Shown piece by piece: positions 8,973 to 18,462 of a stretch of 64,000 bases of DNA. The stretch covers positions 1 through 64,000 of the forward strand of contig JAFTQG010000036.1 in NCBI GenBank assembly GCA_017462915.1, read 5' to 3'. The first letter of the stretch is position 1; every line of letters starts with the position of its first letter. Both the position numbers and the translations under genes were made by a program. The DNA is from Prevotella sp. (GTDB lineage Bacteria > Bacteroidota > Bacteroidia > Bacteroidales > Bacteroidaceae). The notes under the pieces are model-generated. The model was not told where the DNA came from, searched no databases, and worked only from the letters and a program-made list of their open reading frames with translations.

Positions 8973-9752
8973 TTACATCTTGGAGATGATACCGGTCTTT
9001 GTCGTTTCAAGGAACTTGATGATGCTCCTCACGGCATCGCCGTCAGGCACCTGCTGCCTTATCTGGTTTATAGCGTCGATGACGGCGGTCTGGCCATGGA
9101 ACAGCAGACGGTAGGCGTTTGCTATATGGCCGATGACTTTCTCCGATGTGCCCGATGTCCTTAGCAGTTTGTCATTGACGCCTCCATACTCCACAGGGTT
9201 GTGTGTGGCGACGATGAACGGCGGGACATCACGGCTCACGCGGACACCGCTGGTCACTACCGATGCTCCGCCGATACGCACGTTAGGATTGATGATGACG
9301 CTCGACGAGAATATCACGCCGCTGCGCACCTCACAGTCGCCAGCCACCTTTGTGCCGTAGCCGAAGGTGCAGTAGTCGCCGACCTTCGTGTCGTGGGAGA
9401 CATGCACGCCCTCCATGAAGAAGTTGCGGTTGCCGATGCGTGTCTCTCCTGTGCAGTAGGTGGCACGGTTGATGACGACATTCTCGCGGAAGATGTTCTC
9501 GTTGCCTATTACGAGACACGAGTCGTCTCCCTTGAAGTTGAAGTCCTGAGGCTCGGCACCCAGCACGGTATTCTGGAATACCTTGTTTCCGCTGCCGAGA
9601 CGTGTACCTTTCATGATGCTGGCGTAAGGATAGATGACACAGTTGTCGCCTATCTCGACATCGCCCTCTATATAGGCGAAAGGATATATGGTGACGTTCT
9701 CGCCAATCTTGGCCTTCGGGTCTATGTATGCTTGTTTGCTGATGTTACTCAT
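8973..9752 (-). CDS. LpxA-like acyl-ACP--UDP-N-acetylglucosamine O-acyltransferase
   Basis: A 259-residue left-handed beta-helix protein with hexapeptide repeats through about residue 190 and a helical C-terminal tail, the length and layout of LpxA. LpxA landmarks are present: G-A-E-P-Q-D near residue 65, R-E-N-V-V-I-N-R and M-E-G-V-H-V-S-H-D carrying the catalytic-type histidine. LpxA starts lipid A synthesis in the cytosol. The usual N-R-G-T reads N-R-A-T, and the gene sits 20 bases behind an RND outer-membrane factor rather than beside lpxD/lpxC, so it may be a paralogue with another acyl acceptor or chain length. It is the last gene of the efflux operon, followed by the terminator at 8893-8937. 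Confidence 0.85.
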   Translation of the reverse strand: MSNISKQAYIDPKAKIGENVTIYPFAYIEGDVEIGDNCVIYPYASIMKGTRLGSGNKVFQNTVLGAEPQDFNFKGDDSCLVIGNENIFRENVVINRATYCTGETRIGNRNFFMEGVHVSHDTKVGDYCTFGYGTKVAGDCEVRSGVIFSSSVIINPNVRIGGASVVTSGVRVSRDVPPFIVATHNPVEYGGVNDKLLRTSGTSEKVIGHIANAYRLLFHGQTAVIDAINQIRQQVPDGDAVRSIIKFLETTKTGIISKM

Positions 9753-9772
9753 AGCTATGTCTTTTTTAAAAG

Positions 9773-11161
9773 TTAATCCCTGCCTCCGCCGAGTGCATAA
9801 TAGAGGTTTACCACTGCCTGCATCTTGTAGAAGTCGTCCTGGACCTTGGCGAGCTGTGCGTTGAGCAGGTTGCTCTGTGCCGTGATAATCTCGAGATATG
9901 TCGTGCCAGGCTTGGTGCTGAACAGCTGCTTGGTCATCTCGACGTTCTTGGTGAGCACATCCACGCGCTTGCCGTCAAGGCGGCTCTTCTCGTCAGAAGA
10001 GTTGTAGAGCACGAGGGCATTGCTTACCTCGCTGCCTGCGGAGAGCACTGCCTGCTGCCATGTGTTGAAGGCCTGCTCCTGCTGTGCCTTGGCAACCTTC
10101 AGTCCGGCAATAAGCTGTCCGCGCGCGAAGATAGGCTGCACGAGGCTTCCTACTGCGCTGAGCAGCCATTTTCCAGGGTTCACGATGCCTCCGCCGCTGT
10201 TGTTGGTGTAGGCTCCGCTTCCGCTTATCGTGATGCTCGGGTAGAATCGTGAGCGTGCATTCTCCACGTCATAGAAGCATGAGGCGAGGCTCATCTCGGC
10301 ATAATGCACGTCAGGACGGTTGTTGAGCATACTGATGGAGACACCTGTGCTGAACGATGACGGCAGGCTCTGGTCTTCCAGTTTGCCGCGGGCAATGGTC
10401 TGTGCCGGCTGTCCGAGGAGCAGTGACATGGAATTTTCCGTCTCGCGTATCTGGCGTCTGAGGTCTGCTGCCTGTGAGAGTACCGAGTAGTAGTTTGCCT
10501 CTGCGCTCTGTACGGCGGTCTCGTTGACAGGCCCCATCTCCTTGCGGAGCTTCATGATGCGCCATGTGTCCTTTGTCAGTTCAGCCATGTTGTCTACTAT
10601 CTCCAGCTGGCGGTCAAGCATCATCAGTGTGTAGTACATGTTTGCCACATTGGATATCACGCCGGTCTTCACTACCAGCTGATAGTCTTTCGTGGCAAGG
10701 AGCTGCATCTGTGCGCTTCGCTTTGCACTGAGGAGATTGCCGAAGAGGTCTATGCTCCAGCTTGCCTGTACAGGCAGAGTGTAGATCTTGCTCGGTGTGC
10801 CGCCGTCCCATGAGGACAGTGTCCCCTGTGGCGAGAACGTGAAGGAAGGAACGAATGCCAGTTTGGCGGCAGTGAGCTGTGCCTGTACCATCTTCACGTT
10901 GAGGGCGGCGTTGAGCATATTGGTATTATGCTCCAATGCGTACTCTATGAGTGTCTGCAACTGCGGGTCGGTGAATACGCTGCGCCACGGCAGATTGCCG
11001 AAACTTGTGGTGTCGGTCACGGCGAGTGTGTCGCTCACGCTTACCGTGTCGCGCACCAGCCCTTTGACATTCAGCTCAGGACGCTCATACTTGTTGTAGA
11101 GCCCGCAGCTGCTCACGAGAACAGCTGCAGACGCTGACAATATGATATTTCTAACTTTCAT
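9773..11161 (-). CDS. RND efflux outer-membrane factor lipoprotein (OprM/TolC family)
   Basis: The product (462 residues) has a lipoprotein signal (L-V-S-S-C) and two outer-membrane-efflux repeats with long coiled-coil helices, as in NodT/OprM proteins; motifs N-N-R-P-D-V and Q-P-I-F-A-R-G are clear. It forms the outer-membrane channel of the tripartite pump encoded just upstream. An in-frame GTG at 11167 overlaps the pump's TAG stop by one base; ATG 11161 is the likelier start, and in either case the genes are translationally linked. The LpxA-like gene follows after 20 bases. Confidence 0.9.
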   Translation of the reverse strand: MKVRNIILSASAAVLVSSCGLYNKYERPELNVKGLVRDTVSVSDTLAVTDTTSFGNLPWRSVFTDPQLQTLIEYALEHNTNMLNAALNVKMVQAQLTAAKLAFVPSFTFSPQGTLSSWDGGTPSKIYTLPVQASWSIDLFGNLLSAKRSAQMQLLATKDYQLVVKTGVISNVANMYYTLMMLDRQLEIVDNMAELTKDTWRIMKLRKEMGPVNETAVQSAEANYYSVLSQAADLRRQIRETENSMSLLLGQPAQTIARGKLEDQSLPSSFSTGVSISMLNNRPDVHYAEMSLASCFYDVENARSRFYPSITISGSGAYTNNSGGGIVNPGKWLLSAVGSLVQPIFARGQLIAGLKVAKAQQEQAFNTWQQAVLSAGSEVSNALVLYNSSDEKSRLDGKRVDVLTKNVEMTKQLFSTKPGTTYLEIITAQSNLLNAQLAKVQDDFYKMQAVVNLYYALGGGRD

Positions 11162-11166
11162 CGTCA

Positions 11167-14100
11167 CTATTCTTTGTTTACATTGTTGTCTAACTGCTTC
11201 TGAAGCTCGACAGCGGCATACGGGTTGGTGTATTGCCGCAACTCTGAGTCGACATGGGCATTGTTGTCATCGAATACCATCGGCTTGACTTTCTCCTGCA
11301 GTGTCTGGAAGATGTAGAACAGGGCAGGCACGACCATAATCTGGCAGAGCATACCGATGAGCATACCGCCGATGGCTGCCGCGCCGAGAGTCATATTGCC
11401 GTTGTAGCCGGCGCCCATAGGCACGAGCAACGGCAACAGGCCGATAATCATGGCGAGGGAGGTCATGAGGATAGGACGCAGACGGGCTGCGGCACCAAGC
11501 ACTGCCGACCATGAGACAGCCATACCTGTACGGCGGCGTTCAAGGGCGAACTCTACGATAAGGATGGCGTTCTTTGCCAACAGACCGATGAGCATGATGA
11601 GCGCAATCTGCATGTAGATGTCGTTCTGCTTTCCGAACAGGTTGGTGAAGAGGAACGCTCCTGCAAGTCCGAACGGTATGGAGAGAATAACCGACAGAGG
11701 CAGGATGTAGCTCTCGTACTGTGCCGAAAGAATGAGGTACACGAATGTGAGACAGAGCACGAAGATGATGGCTGTAGAGTTGCTTGACTCCTGCTCGGAA
11801 CGTGTCAGACCGGAGTACTCATAGGAGTAGCCTTCCGGCAGGTTCTGTGCTGCGACTTCTTCCATCGCCTTGATGACATCGCCGGTAGAGTATCCCTCTG
11901 CGGTAGAGGCGTTGACATTGATGGAGGTGAAGAGGTTGAAGCGGTCTATCTCCTGCGGAGCGTAGATCTTGGTAAGGCTTACGTATGTGCTGATAGGGCT
12001 CATCGTGCCGTTGCCTGTGCGTACATAGATATTGTCAAGGCTCTTCAGGTCGCCGCGGAACTCGGATGCCGCCTGTATCATGACACGGTAGAGCTTGCCG
12101 TAGCTGTTGAAGTTGGAAGCGTAGAGACCTCCGAAGTAGCCCTGCATGGTAGAGAGCACTACAGACGGGTCTATGCCGCTCTGCTTACACTTTGCCACGT
12201 CGACGTCCATCATGTACTGTGGGTACTTTGAGTTGTACTGCGTCATGGCACTGCTTACCTCCGGACGCTTGTTGAGCTCGCCGAGGAACTTCTGTGTCAC
12301 GTCGAAGAACTTGTTGACATCACCGCCTGTACGGTCCTGCATAGAGAAGGTAAGACCGTTGGTAGCGGAGAAACCTTGTACCATAGGAGGCTGGAAGGCA
12401 AGTATCTGCGCTCCCTTGATGGCCGCCGTCTGCTTGTATATCATGCCGAGAATCATGGACGAGCCAAGATTGTGCACACCGATATATTTCAGCGGACCTT
12501 CAGCGCCGTTACGCTCCTCGAAGCTCTTGAGCTTGACGACGAATGTACCCTGGTTGGAACCTTGACCGCCGATGAAGCTGTAGCCAGTGATACGGAGTGT
12601 ACTCTGGATGCCCGGGTTGGACTTCAGCATCTTGTCTACCTGGTCCATGACGCCGTTGGTCTTCTCCAATGATGTTCCCGGAGGGGTGGCAACGGTAACG
12701 AAAAGAGTACCTGTATCCTCGTCAGGTACAAGACCTGTACGGGTGTTCATCATGAGCACTGCCATGGCGGCAATGCCGACAATGACTGACGCGATGGCTA
12801 TCACAGGACGCTCTACAATACGGCGGACGCCTTTCTGGTATTTATTCTGTATCTTGGAGTATGCTGTATTGAACGATACATGGAAACGGTCTATCATGGA
12901 CATCTTACGCTCCGAACCGTCCTCGTTGTGCGGTTTGAGCAATACGGCACAGAGAGCAGGGGAGAGGGTAAGCGCGTTAATTGCCGAGATGATGATGGAG
13001 ATGGCCATGGTGACACCGAACTCGCGGTAGAATGTACCGCTCGTGCCGCCAAGGAACGATACCGGCACGAACACCGCAGCCATGACGAGCGTGATGGAGA
13101 TGATGGCTCCGGCGATCTCGCTCATGGCGTCCTTGGATGCCGTTACGGTATTCTTGTATCCGAGGTCAAGCTTGGCATGGACGGCCTCCACCACCACAAT
13201 GGCATCGTCGACCACAATCGCAATGGCAAGCACAAGGGCTGCCAGAGTGAGGAGGTTGAGGGAGAAGCCGAAAACATACAGGAAGAAGAATGTTCCCACC
13301 AACGACACTGGTACGGCGATGAGCGGGATAAGTGTCGAACGGAAGTCCTGCAGGAAGATGTACACGACGATGAACACAAGGATGAACGCCTCGATGAGGG
13401 TCTTCACAAGTTCGTCTATGGAGGCGTTGAGGAACTCTGAGACATCCTGCATGATCTTTATCTCCACGCCAGGAGGCAGAGACTTCTCTGCATCGGCAAG
13501 TACGGCCTTCACATCCTTGATGATCTGTGTGGCGTTACTTCCGGCAGTCTGGGTCACCATCATCATACAGGATGACTTTCCGTCTACCGCCTGCATGAAA
13601 GAGTAGTACAGACCGCCAAGCTCTACCTTTGCCACGTCCTTGACACGGACAGTCTGTCCGCTGTTGTCGCTGGTGATAATCATGTCCGAGAACTCCTCAG
13701 GAGTCTTCAGACGTCCCTTGTAGCGGATGGTGTACTCATACTGATTGTCGGTCTGCTCGCCGAATTTACCAGGGGCGGCCTCGATGTTCTGCTGAGCCAA
13801 TATGCCTGTGATGTCACTTGGCATAAGGTTGTGGCTCTTCATCTTTATAGGGTCGAGCCACAGACGCATGGTATATGACTGCAAGCCCATGGCCTGACAC
13901 TCACCGACACCCTTCACACGCTTGATGGCTGGAATGATGTTGATGTCGGCATAGTTACCGATGAACTGGTTGTCATATCTGTCAGGATCGCCTGTGAGCG
14001 CGAAGATGAGGACGTTACTGTTCTGACGCTTCATCACCTGTACGCCGGCACGGGTAACTTCGGCTGGCAGCAATGCCGATGCCTGGGATACGCGGTTCTG

Positions 14101-14424
14101 CACGTTGACCTGAGCCATGTCGGCGTCGGCTCCCTGCTGGAAATATACCGTGATGGAGGCTGTACCGTCATTTGTTGCGGAAGATGTCATGTATGTCATG
14201 CCTTCCACACCATTGATCTGCTCCTCCAGCGGGGCAATCACGGAATTGAGCACAGTCTCGGCATTAGCACCGCTATATGAGGCGCGCACCATGATTGTCG
14301 GCGGCGCGATATCAGGATACTGCTCTATAGGCAGCGATACCAGTCCTATGAAACCCAAGATGACTATCAGGATGGAAATCACCGTAGATAGCACAGGGCG
14401 TTCAATAAATCTGTCTAATTTCAT
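11167..14424 (-). CDS. RND multidrug efflux pump, inner-membrane transporter (AcrB/MexB type)
   Basis: A 1085-residue HAE1-type RND protein. The start M-K-L-D-R-F-I-E-R-P, the Y-P-D-I-A-P-P motif, twelve predicted membrane segments with two large periplasmic loops, and the proton-relay signature A-I-V-V-D-D-A-I-V-V-V-E in TM4 are all visible. It pumps drugs, bile salts or other hydrophobic compounds, using proton import, into a channel made with the flanking adaptor and outer-membrane factor. It lies 41 bases downstream of the adaptor gene in one operon. The C-terminus is about 40 residues longer than in E. coli AcrB, a common minor variation. Confidence 0.95.
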   Translation of the reverse strand: MKLDRFIERPVLSTVISILIVILGFIGLVSLPIEQYPDIAPPTIMVRASYSGANAETVLNSVIAPLEEQINGVEGMTYMTSSATNDGTASITVYFQQGADADMAQVNVQNRVSQASALLPAEVTRAGVQVMKRQNSNVLIFALTGDPDRYDNQFIGNYADINIIPAIKRVKGVGECQAMGLQSYTMRLWLDPIKMKSHNLMPSDITGILAQQNIEAAPGKFGEQTDNQYEYTIRYKGRLKTPEEFSDMIITSDNSGQTVRVKDVAKVELGGLYYSFMQAVDGKSSCMMMVTQTAGSNATQIIKDVKAVLADAEKSLPPGVEIKIMQDVSEFLNASIDELVKTLIEAFILVFIVVYIFLQDFRSTLIPLIAVPVSLVGTFFFLYVFGFSLNLLTLAALVLAIAIVVDDAIVVVEAVHAKLDLGYKNTVTASKDAMSEIAGAIISITLVMAAVFVPVSFLGGTSGTFYREFGVTMAISIIISAINALTLSPALCAVLLKPHNEDGSERKMSMIDRFHVSFNTAYSKIQNKYQKGVRRIVERPVIAIASVIVGIAAMAVLMMNTRTGLVPDEDTGTLFVTVATPPGTSLEKTNGVMDQVDKMLKSNPGIQSTLRITGYSFIGGQGSNQGTFVVKLKSFEERNGAEGPLKYIGVHNLGSSMILGMIYKQTAAIKGAQILAFQPPMVQGFSATNGLTFSMQDRTGGDVNKFFDVTQKFLGELNKRPEVSSAMTQYNSKYPQYMMDVDVAKCKQSGIDPSVVLSTMQGYFGGLYASNFNSYGKLYRVMIQAASEFRGDLKSLDNIYVRTGNGTMSPISTYVSLTKIYAPQEIDRFNLFTSINVNASTAEGYSTGDVIKAMEEVAAQNLPEGYSYEYSGLTRSEQESSNSTAIIFVLCLTFVYLILSAQYESYILPLSVILSIPFGLAGAFLFTNLFGKQNDIYMQIALIMLIGLLAKNAILIVEFALERRRTGMAVSWSAVLGAAARLRPILMTSLAMIIGLLPLLVPMGAGYNGNMTLGAAAIGGMLIGMLCQIMVVPALFYIFQTLQEKVKPMVFDDNNAHVDSELRQYTNPYAAVELQKQLDNNVNKE

Positions 14425-14465
14425 GTTTCTAAAATTATTTTCTCGTCAACTCGTCTATTGATTTC

Positions 14466-15668
14466 CTACATACCCATGGCTTTCTTGAATTCGCCGAGGT
14501 CGCCCTGAGCTTCGCCGAGTTTCTCCGCTTCTTCAAGTTTCTTGGCATACTGAGCCTCTGTGAGTTGCTTTATCTCCATGCCGTCGCTCAAGGTGCTGAC
14601 ACCGTATACCACGATAGTCTCACCCTGCTTCAGACCGCTCTCTATGATATATGTCTTGCCGTCGTTCTCAGGATTGACAGTGACAGGGGTGTATTTCACC
14701 TTGTTGTCTTTGCCTACGACATATACGAAGAACTTGTCCTGAACCTGCATGACAGCATCCTGTGGGATGACTATTGCGTTCTGGGTTACGCTCGGGATAA
14801 TCACAGAGCCGGAACCGCCGCTCTTGAGCAGAGACTCAGGGTTAGGGAAGTCTGCACGTACCTGCACAGTGCCCTTTGTCGGGTCGATTACACCACTTAC
14901 GGCTGTTATGTGTCCGTCATGTGAGAATGTAGAACCGTCAGCAAGCTGGAGCTTTACAGCAGGGAAATCCTTTATCGCAGCTGTTATGCCGCCGTCTTTT
15001 CTTGTAAGACTCATGACGGCTTTCTCAGTCATGGAGAAGTATACCTGCATGGTGCGGATGTCTGACACGGTAGTGAGAGGCTGCTGGATGGATGCGCTGA
15101 CCAAAGCACCGACCTTGTATGGCAGCTCGCCTACGACACCTGTGGCAGGGCTTGTCACATAGCAGAAGTCAAGATTCTGCTTCGCTGCTGTATAGTTGGC
15201 CTCTGCCTGCGCCACACTTGCCATCGCTGTCTCGTAAGAGTTGCGTGCTGCCGACAGTTCGTAGTCGCCGATGACGTTGTTCTCGTGCAGCTTCTTGCTG
15301 TTCTCGTATGTCAGTTTTGCTGTGGCGAGTTGGGCCTTTGCTGAGTTGACAGCTGCCTTTGCCTGATTCTTGGCTGCCTGATAAGTGACATTGTCTATGA
15401 CAAAAAGCAACTGGCCAGCCTTGACCTGCTGACCTTCATGCACACAGATTTTTGTGATGAAGCCAGAAACCTTCGGACGAATCTCAACATCCTGGACACC
15501 CTTGATAGTGGCAGGATAAGAGGCCTGCAAATCGGCATTCTGTCCTTTCAGTGTCCTTACGGCATACTCGTTGTCGCCGAAGTTAGGCTTGCCGCCACCA
15601 CTTTTGCTTCCGCAAGACACTAACATTGCAGCTGCAGCTGCAAGCATTACAATCTTGTTCATTTTCAT
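14466..15668 (-). CDS. RND efflux periplasmic adaptor (AcrA/MexA type), lipoprotein
   Basis: The product (400 residues) has a lipoprotein signal (M-L-V-S-C), a barrel-sandwich lipoyl half-motif (V-E-I-R-P-K-V-S-G-F-I), a long alpha-hairpin rich in Ala, Lys and Gln (about residues 95-170), then a second lipoyl half (T-S-P-A-T-G-V-V-G) and beta-barrel and membrane-proximal domains. It bridges the pump and the outer-membrane channel. It is the first gene of the operon. Starts at 15683, 15668 and 15662 are in frame; ATG 15668 has an AGTAGGT just upstream. The operon promoter is seen at 15851-15881. Confidence 0.93.
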   Translation of the reverse strand: MKMNKIVMLAAAAAMLVSCGSKSGGGKPNFGDNEYAVRTLKGQNADLQASYPATIKGVQDVEIRPKVSGFITKICVHEGQQVKAGQLLFVIDNVTYQAAKNQAKAAVNSAKAQLATAKLTYENSKKLHENNVIGDYELSAARNSYETAMASVAQAEANYTAAKQNLDFCYVTSPATGVVGELPYKVGALVSASIQQPLTTVSDIRTMQVYFSMTEKAVMSLTRKDGGITAAIKDFPAVKLQLADGSTFSHDGHITAVSGVIDPTKGTVQVRADFPNPESLLKSGGSGSVIIPSVTQNAIVIPQDAVMQVQDKFFVYVVGKDNKVKYTPVTVNPENDGKTYIIESGLKQGETIVVYGVSTLSDGMEIKQLTEAQYAKKLEEAEKLGEAQGDLGEFKKAMGM

Positions 15669-15816
15669 ACCTACTTGAATCATTTATTACTCTTAATTAT
15701 ATTGTACAATATATATATGTTATAATCTCTGTCTGTATCGCCTTTCTTGCGCTTATAATATACTATAATATGTAGACGGACATGTAAGGTAATACATCAG
15801 ATAACGGCGCAAAAGT

Positions 15817-15841
15817 TAGAAAACTTTGCGCTGTTCGTCAG
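15817..15841. promoter_or_regulatory. 25-bp palindrome at the efflux operon transcription start, candidate operator
   Basis: A near-perfect palindrome with arms GCGCAAAAGTT and AACTTTGCGC around AGAA lies just downstream of the -7 box at 15851-15858, where transcription should begin. This is a classic place for a repressor dimer. No regulator gene is adjacent, so the binding protein is unknown. Confidence 0.5.
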
Positions 15842-15850
15842 TTTTGGATG

Positions 15851-15881
15851 CAAAGCTAATTGTTTTTTCTCAATGGGCAAA
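15851..15881 (-). promoter_or_regulatory. Bacteroidetes-type promoter of the first efflux operon
   Basis: On the minus strand a TTTG box (CAAA at 15878-15881) is followed 19 bases later by TAGCTTTG (CAAAGCTA at 15851-15858), matching the TTTG / TAnnTTTG consensus of the Bacteroidetes primary sigma factor. It points into the adaptor-pump-channel operon and leaves an untranslated leader of roughly 175 bases that includes the palindrome at 15817-15841. Confidence 0.7.
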
Positions 15882-16003
15882 ATTCTTGTTCAACATTTAA
15901 CAAAGAATTGTTTTTTGTATGTTAATCTTATTAAATGAAAATATGACAACGGTATAATTCTATTAATCTTTGTTTTGGGTTGAATTTAATGTCCTTATAC
16001 GAA

Positions 16004-16049
16004 AAATGTGTCCCTCATGTAACAACATTTTTACATGAGGGACACATTT
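16004..16049. terminator. strong bidirectional terminator hairpin
   Basis: A perfect 19-bp stem (16004-16022 with 16031-16049) with an 8-base loop; the arms end in AAA/TTT so a short T-run follows on both strands. It lies 19 bases after the stop of the minus-strand lipoprotein gene 16068-17501, which it should terminate. Apart from it, the promoter and the palindrome, the gap 15669-16067 holds no gene. Confidence 0.85.
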
Positions 16050-16067
16050 GCTTCTATGGATAATGTG

Positions 16068-17501
16068 TTATTTCTTCGTAAGTATTGCGTCATCTACAAG
16101 AATGTTTTGTGAGTCTTGATAATTAGACTTCTTTGGATTCATGATGACAAGACATATTGTAGACTTTGCGGCCAGCGTGAACTCGTATGTTACTAAAGTC
16201 CATTCGTTTCCTAAATTAGCATATTGGGTAGAGTAAACATAATCGCCAACCTTGCCGTCCGTTATAGGTACGTATCCTGCACGTGTTTGGCATTTTCCTC
16301 CATTAGTAGCTTTTGCATAGAAAGAAAATACATACGTACCAGCTTCAAGTTCTGTTTCTTGATATCCCATACGCTTGTTTGCTGATTCTGTGTAGCCTAT
16401 AGAAACGGAATACTGACCTCCGTGTGCGTCGGTACTTTGCGTTAGTTTTGCATTTCCTGCTGTAGAAGCTGTCTTCCACTTTGCAGGAACATCTCCTTCC
16501 CATGTCTCAAAATCTCCATTTTCAAGCAGGTTGCCCGTACTTGGAACGGTAGGTTCGTCTCCACCTCCTGTTTCTCCGCCTTCACTTGTTGTCTTACCAT
16601 TGATAGAATAGACGTAAGCCTGTCCCTGTACGGTTTCAGGAGTATTGCCGTAGTAGTTTACAACTTTTCCGCATATAACGACCTCGTCACCTTCCTTCAG
16701 CAATGCTCCGGATGTATATTTCTGGTTGCCGAGATACAGTGCACGGAACACATAGAACTGATTTGCGGCAGTACCGTCGTCAGAGATGTAGAATGTTGCG
16801 TTTCCGAATTGTGTGCCGAACTGCTCCTTGATGGAAACGACCTTGCCTTTTACGTAAATGTCATTCTCACTGTTTTGGTTGGCAGGCAGTGTTGAGATGT
16901 AGTTGTTGGCTGCTACGCTGTTGTAAGGATTTTCCAGTGTTCCCTCACCCTTGGCTTCGCCTGTGCCTGGCTGGTCTCCACCGCCAGCACTGCCGTTGAG
17001 TGAATAAAGAGAGCTACCCTGTGTGAACTCGTATGTGCCGAGCCAGTTCTGCAGTTTTCCTTTTACAATGACTTCGTCTCCGACCTTGATGTCGTCAAGG
17101 CTTGTGAACTTCGCTCCGTTGAGGCCGTATCCACGGTATACCTCAAGTTTGTTTGTTGTTGAGCCGTCTTCTGCCACGTCAGAGATGTAGTATGTGATGT
17201 TTCCGAACTGGCTGTTGAACTCTGTGTCAACGATAGAGGAAACCTTGCCTTTCACATAGACTTCTTCTGAGAGATAAGATGCAGATGTTGAGCTCTGCTG
17301 CAGGCCGGCGCAGACATCGAGTGCGGCAGCTACATTGAATGGAGTAGCCACAGTACCGTCTCCGGCAGGTTCTGTTATGTTTCCTTCGCCTCCACCAGTC
17401 TCTTGTCCTGGGATGGTATATGGTTCCGGTACGTCCTCACAGCTCTGTAGCGCGAAAGCTGATATGGCGAGAGCCATTATGGTATAGAGAATCTTTTTCA
17501 T
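16068..17501 (-). CDS. surface lipoprotein with two OB-fold (DUF6359-like) repeats and a C-terminal jelly-roll domain
   Basis: The 477-residue product has a lipoprotein signal (A-L-Q-S-C), a Gly/Glu-rich linker, then two similar domains of about 110 residues (roughly 50-165 and 185-300), each with V-Y-V-K-G-K-V and later V-G-D-E-V-I-V-K-G-K-L-like strands, typical of a nucleic-acid-binding OB-fold. The C-terminal part starts N-L-L-E-N-G-D-F-E-T-W and resembles a carbohydrate-binding-type beta sandwich. It is the last gene of a three-gene unit (TonB receptor, DUF5689 lipoprotein, this). Together they suggest capture of extracellular DNA or RNA, an inference from domain type and the divergent nuclease gene. 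The secreted protein at 52526-53551 carries the same OB domain. Confidence 0.8.
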   Translation of the reverse strand: MKKILYTIMALAISAFALQSCEDVPEPYTIPGQETGGGEGNITEPAGDGTVATPFNVAAALDVCAGLQQSSTSASYLSEEVYVKGKVSSIVDTEFNSQFGNITYYISDVAEDGSTTNKLEVYRGYGLNGAKFTSLDDIKVGDEVIVKGKLQNWLGTYEFTQGSSLYSLNGSAGGGDQPGTGEAKGEGTLENPYNSVAANNYISTLPANQNSENDIYVKGKVVSIKEQFGTQFGNATFYISDDGTAANQFYVFRALYLGNQKYTSGALLKEGDEVVICGKVVNYYGNTPETVQGQAYVYSINGKTTSEGGETGGGDEPTVPSTGNLLENGDFETWEGDVPAKWKTASTAGNAKLTQSTDAHGGQYSVSIGYTESANKRMGYQETELEAGTYVFSFYAKATNGGKCQTRAGYVPITDGKVGDYVYSTQYANLGNEWTLVTYEFTLAAKSTICLVIMNPKKSNYQDSQNILVDDAILTKK

Positions 17502-17552
17502 AATGTTGTATGTTTTTTTATGTTTTGTTCTTTTGCTTGTTCTTGTAAGTTA

Positions 17553-18443
17553 TCAGTTGGCGGCAGGCTTTACATCGCTTGCTGTGCGGAGTGTAAGCTG
17601 GCACTTGTTGCCGTAGCGCACCACGAGGGCTGTGATATCTACCTTTCCTGTCGGCATTACATCGTTGGCAAACTTTGCGCTTGTTGATGTGTTGATGAAT
17701 ACGGTAGACTTAGGCAGTCCGGTGATGGCACGCTCCACGCTGAAGTCGTTTACCTCTGCGAGGTCGGCTTTTGACGCCCATGTCTTCTTGCCGTCAGCCT
17801 CTGTGATTTCAGCACCCTTGATTGTCACTACACGTCCGGCAATCTTGCCGATGTTTGCCGATGATGCCGCGGTCTTGAACTCATTGACAGTGTACTCCGG
17901 TATCTGAACCTTCTCTGGATGATACTCCAGGAGCTTGAAATGCTGTTGCCATACCCAGTACGGCATGTTCTTCGGGTATGTATTGCCGCTGCTTGTCTGG
18001 TAAGGTGTGCTTATTGCCGGCTGGTTGCCGTTTGTACCTACACAGAGCCCTTTCAGGTCGACGAGTATCTCCTGTCCTATCGGGAGATAAGAGAACAGTC
18101 CGCTGGCATAGACATAGATAAGTACAGACTTGCCGTCTCCGCCTGTGACGTCCTCGGCTGCCACATAATTATATATATTGCCGCCGATGTCATTGGCTGT
18201 TATGCGGAGTTTCAGCTGTACATCCTGATCCACATCCTTGTATCCGCGGTATTCTGTCTCCTTTATGGCAGGGTAGAGAGTCTCCAGCTGTGAGATGGAT
18301 ACGACATTAGTCTCCACGATGTCATTGTTGCCGTAGGCTGACGCTGCGGTGACATGATCCATGTCGCCGTATCCGCCGTCCATGCAGGAAGTCGTAAGGA
18401 GTGCTGTCGCAAATGCGGTTAACGCAAATAGTGTCTTTTTCAT
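17553..18443 (-). CDS. DUF5689-domain surface lipoprotein
   Basis: A 296-residue lipoprotein (signal ending L-L-T-T-S-C). The middle region with I-S-Q-L-E-T-L-Y, I-T-A-N-D-I-G-G-N-I-Y-N and G-Q-E-I-L-V-D-L-K-G-L matches DUF5689 proteins, an OB-like ligand-binding fold found in Bacteroidetes beside TonB receptors and secreted nucleases. The second half (about residues 185-290) repeats a similar theme (I-A-G-R-V-V-T-I-K-G-A). It probably forms the outer-leaflet partner of the receptor 20 bases upstream. The exact ligand is not known; nucleic acid is inferred from context. Confidence 0.82.
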   Translation of the reverse strand: MKKTLFALTAFATALLTTSCMDGGYGDMDHVTAASAYGNNDIVETNVVSISQLETLYPAIKETEYRGYKDVDQDVQLKLRITANDIGGNIYNYVAAEDVTGGDGKSVLIYVYASGLFSYLPIGQEILVDLKGLCVGTNGNQPAISTPYQTSSGNTYPKNMPYWVWQQHFKLLEYHPEKVQIPEYTVNEFKTAASSANIGKIAGRVVTIKGAEITEADGKKTWASKADLAEVNDFSVERAITGLPKSTVFINTSTSAKFANDVMPTGKVDITALVVRYGNKCQLTLRTASDVKPAAN

Positions 18444-18462
18444 TGTTTAGTCCTCCTTATTT

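Noticed and set aside
13043..13606. 187-codon plus-strand frame inside the RND pump gene
   Set aside because: It is antisense to well conserved pump motifs and is a product of third-position bias.
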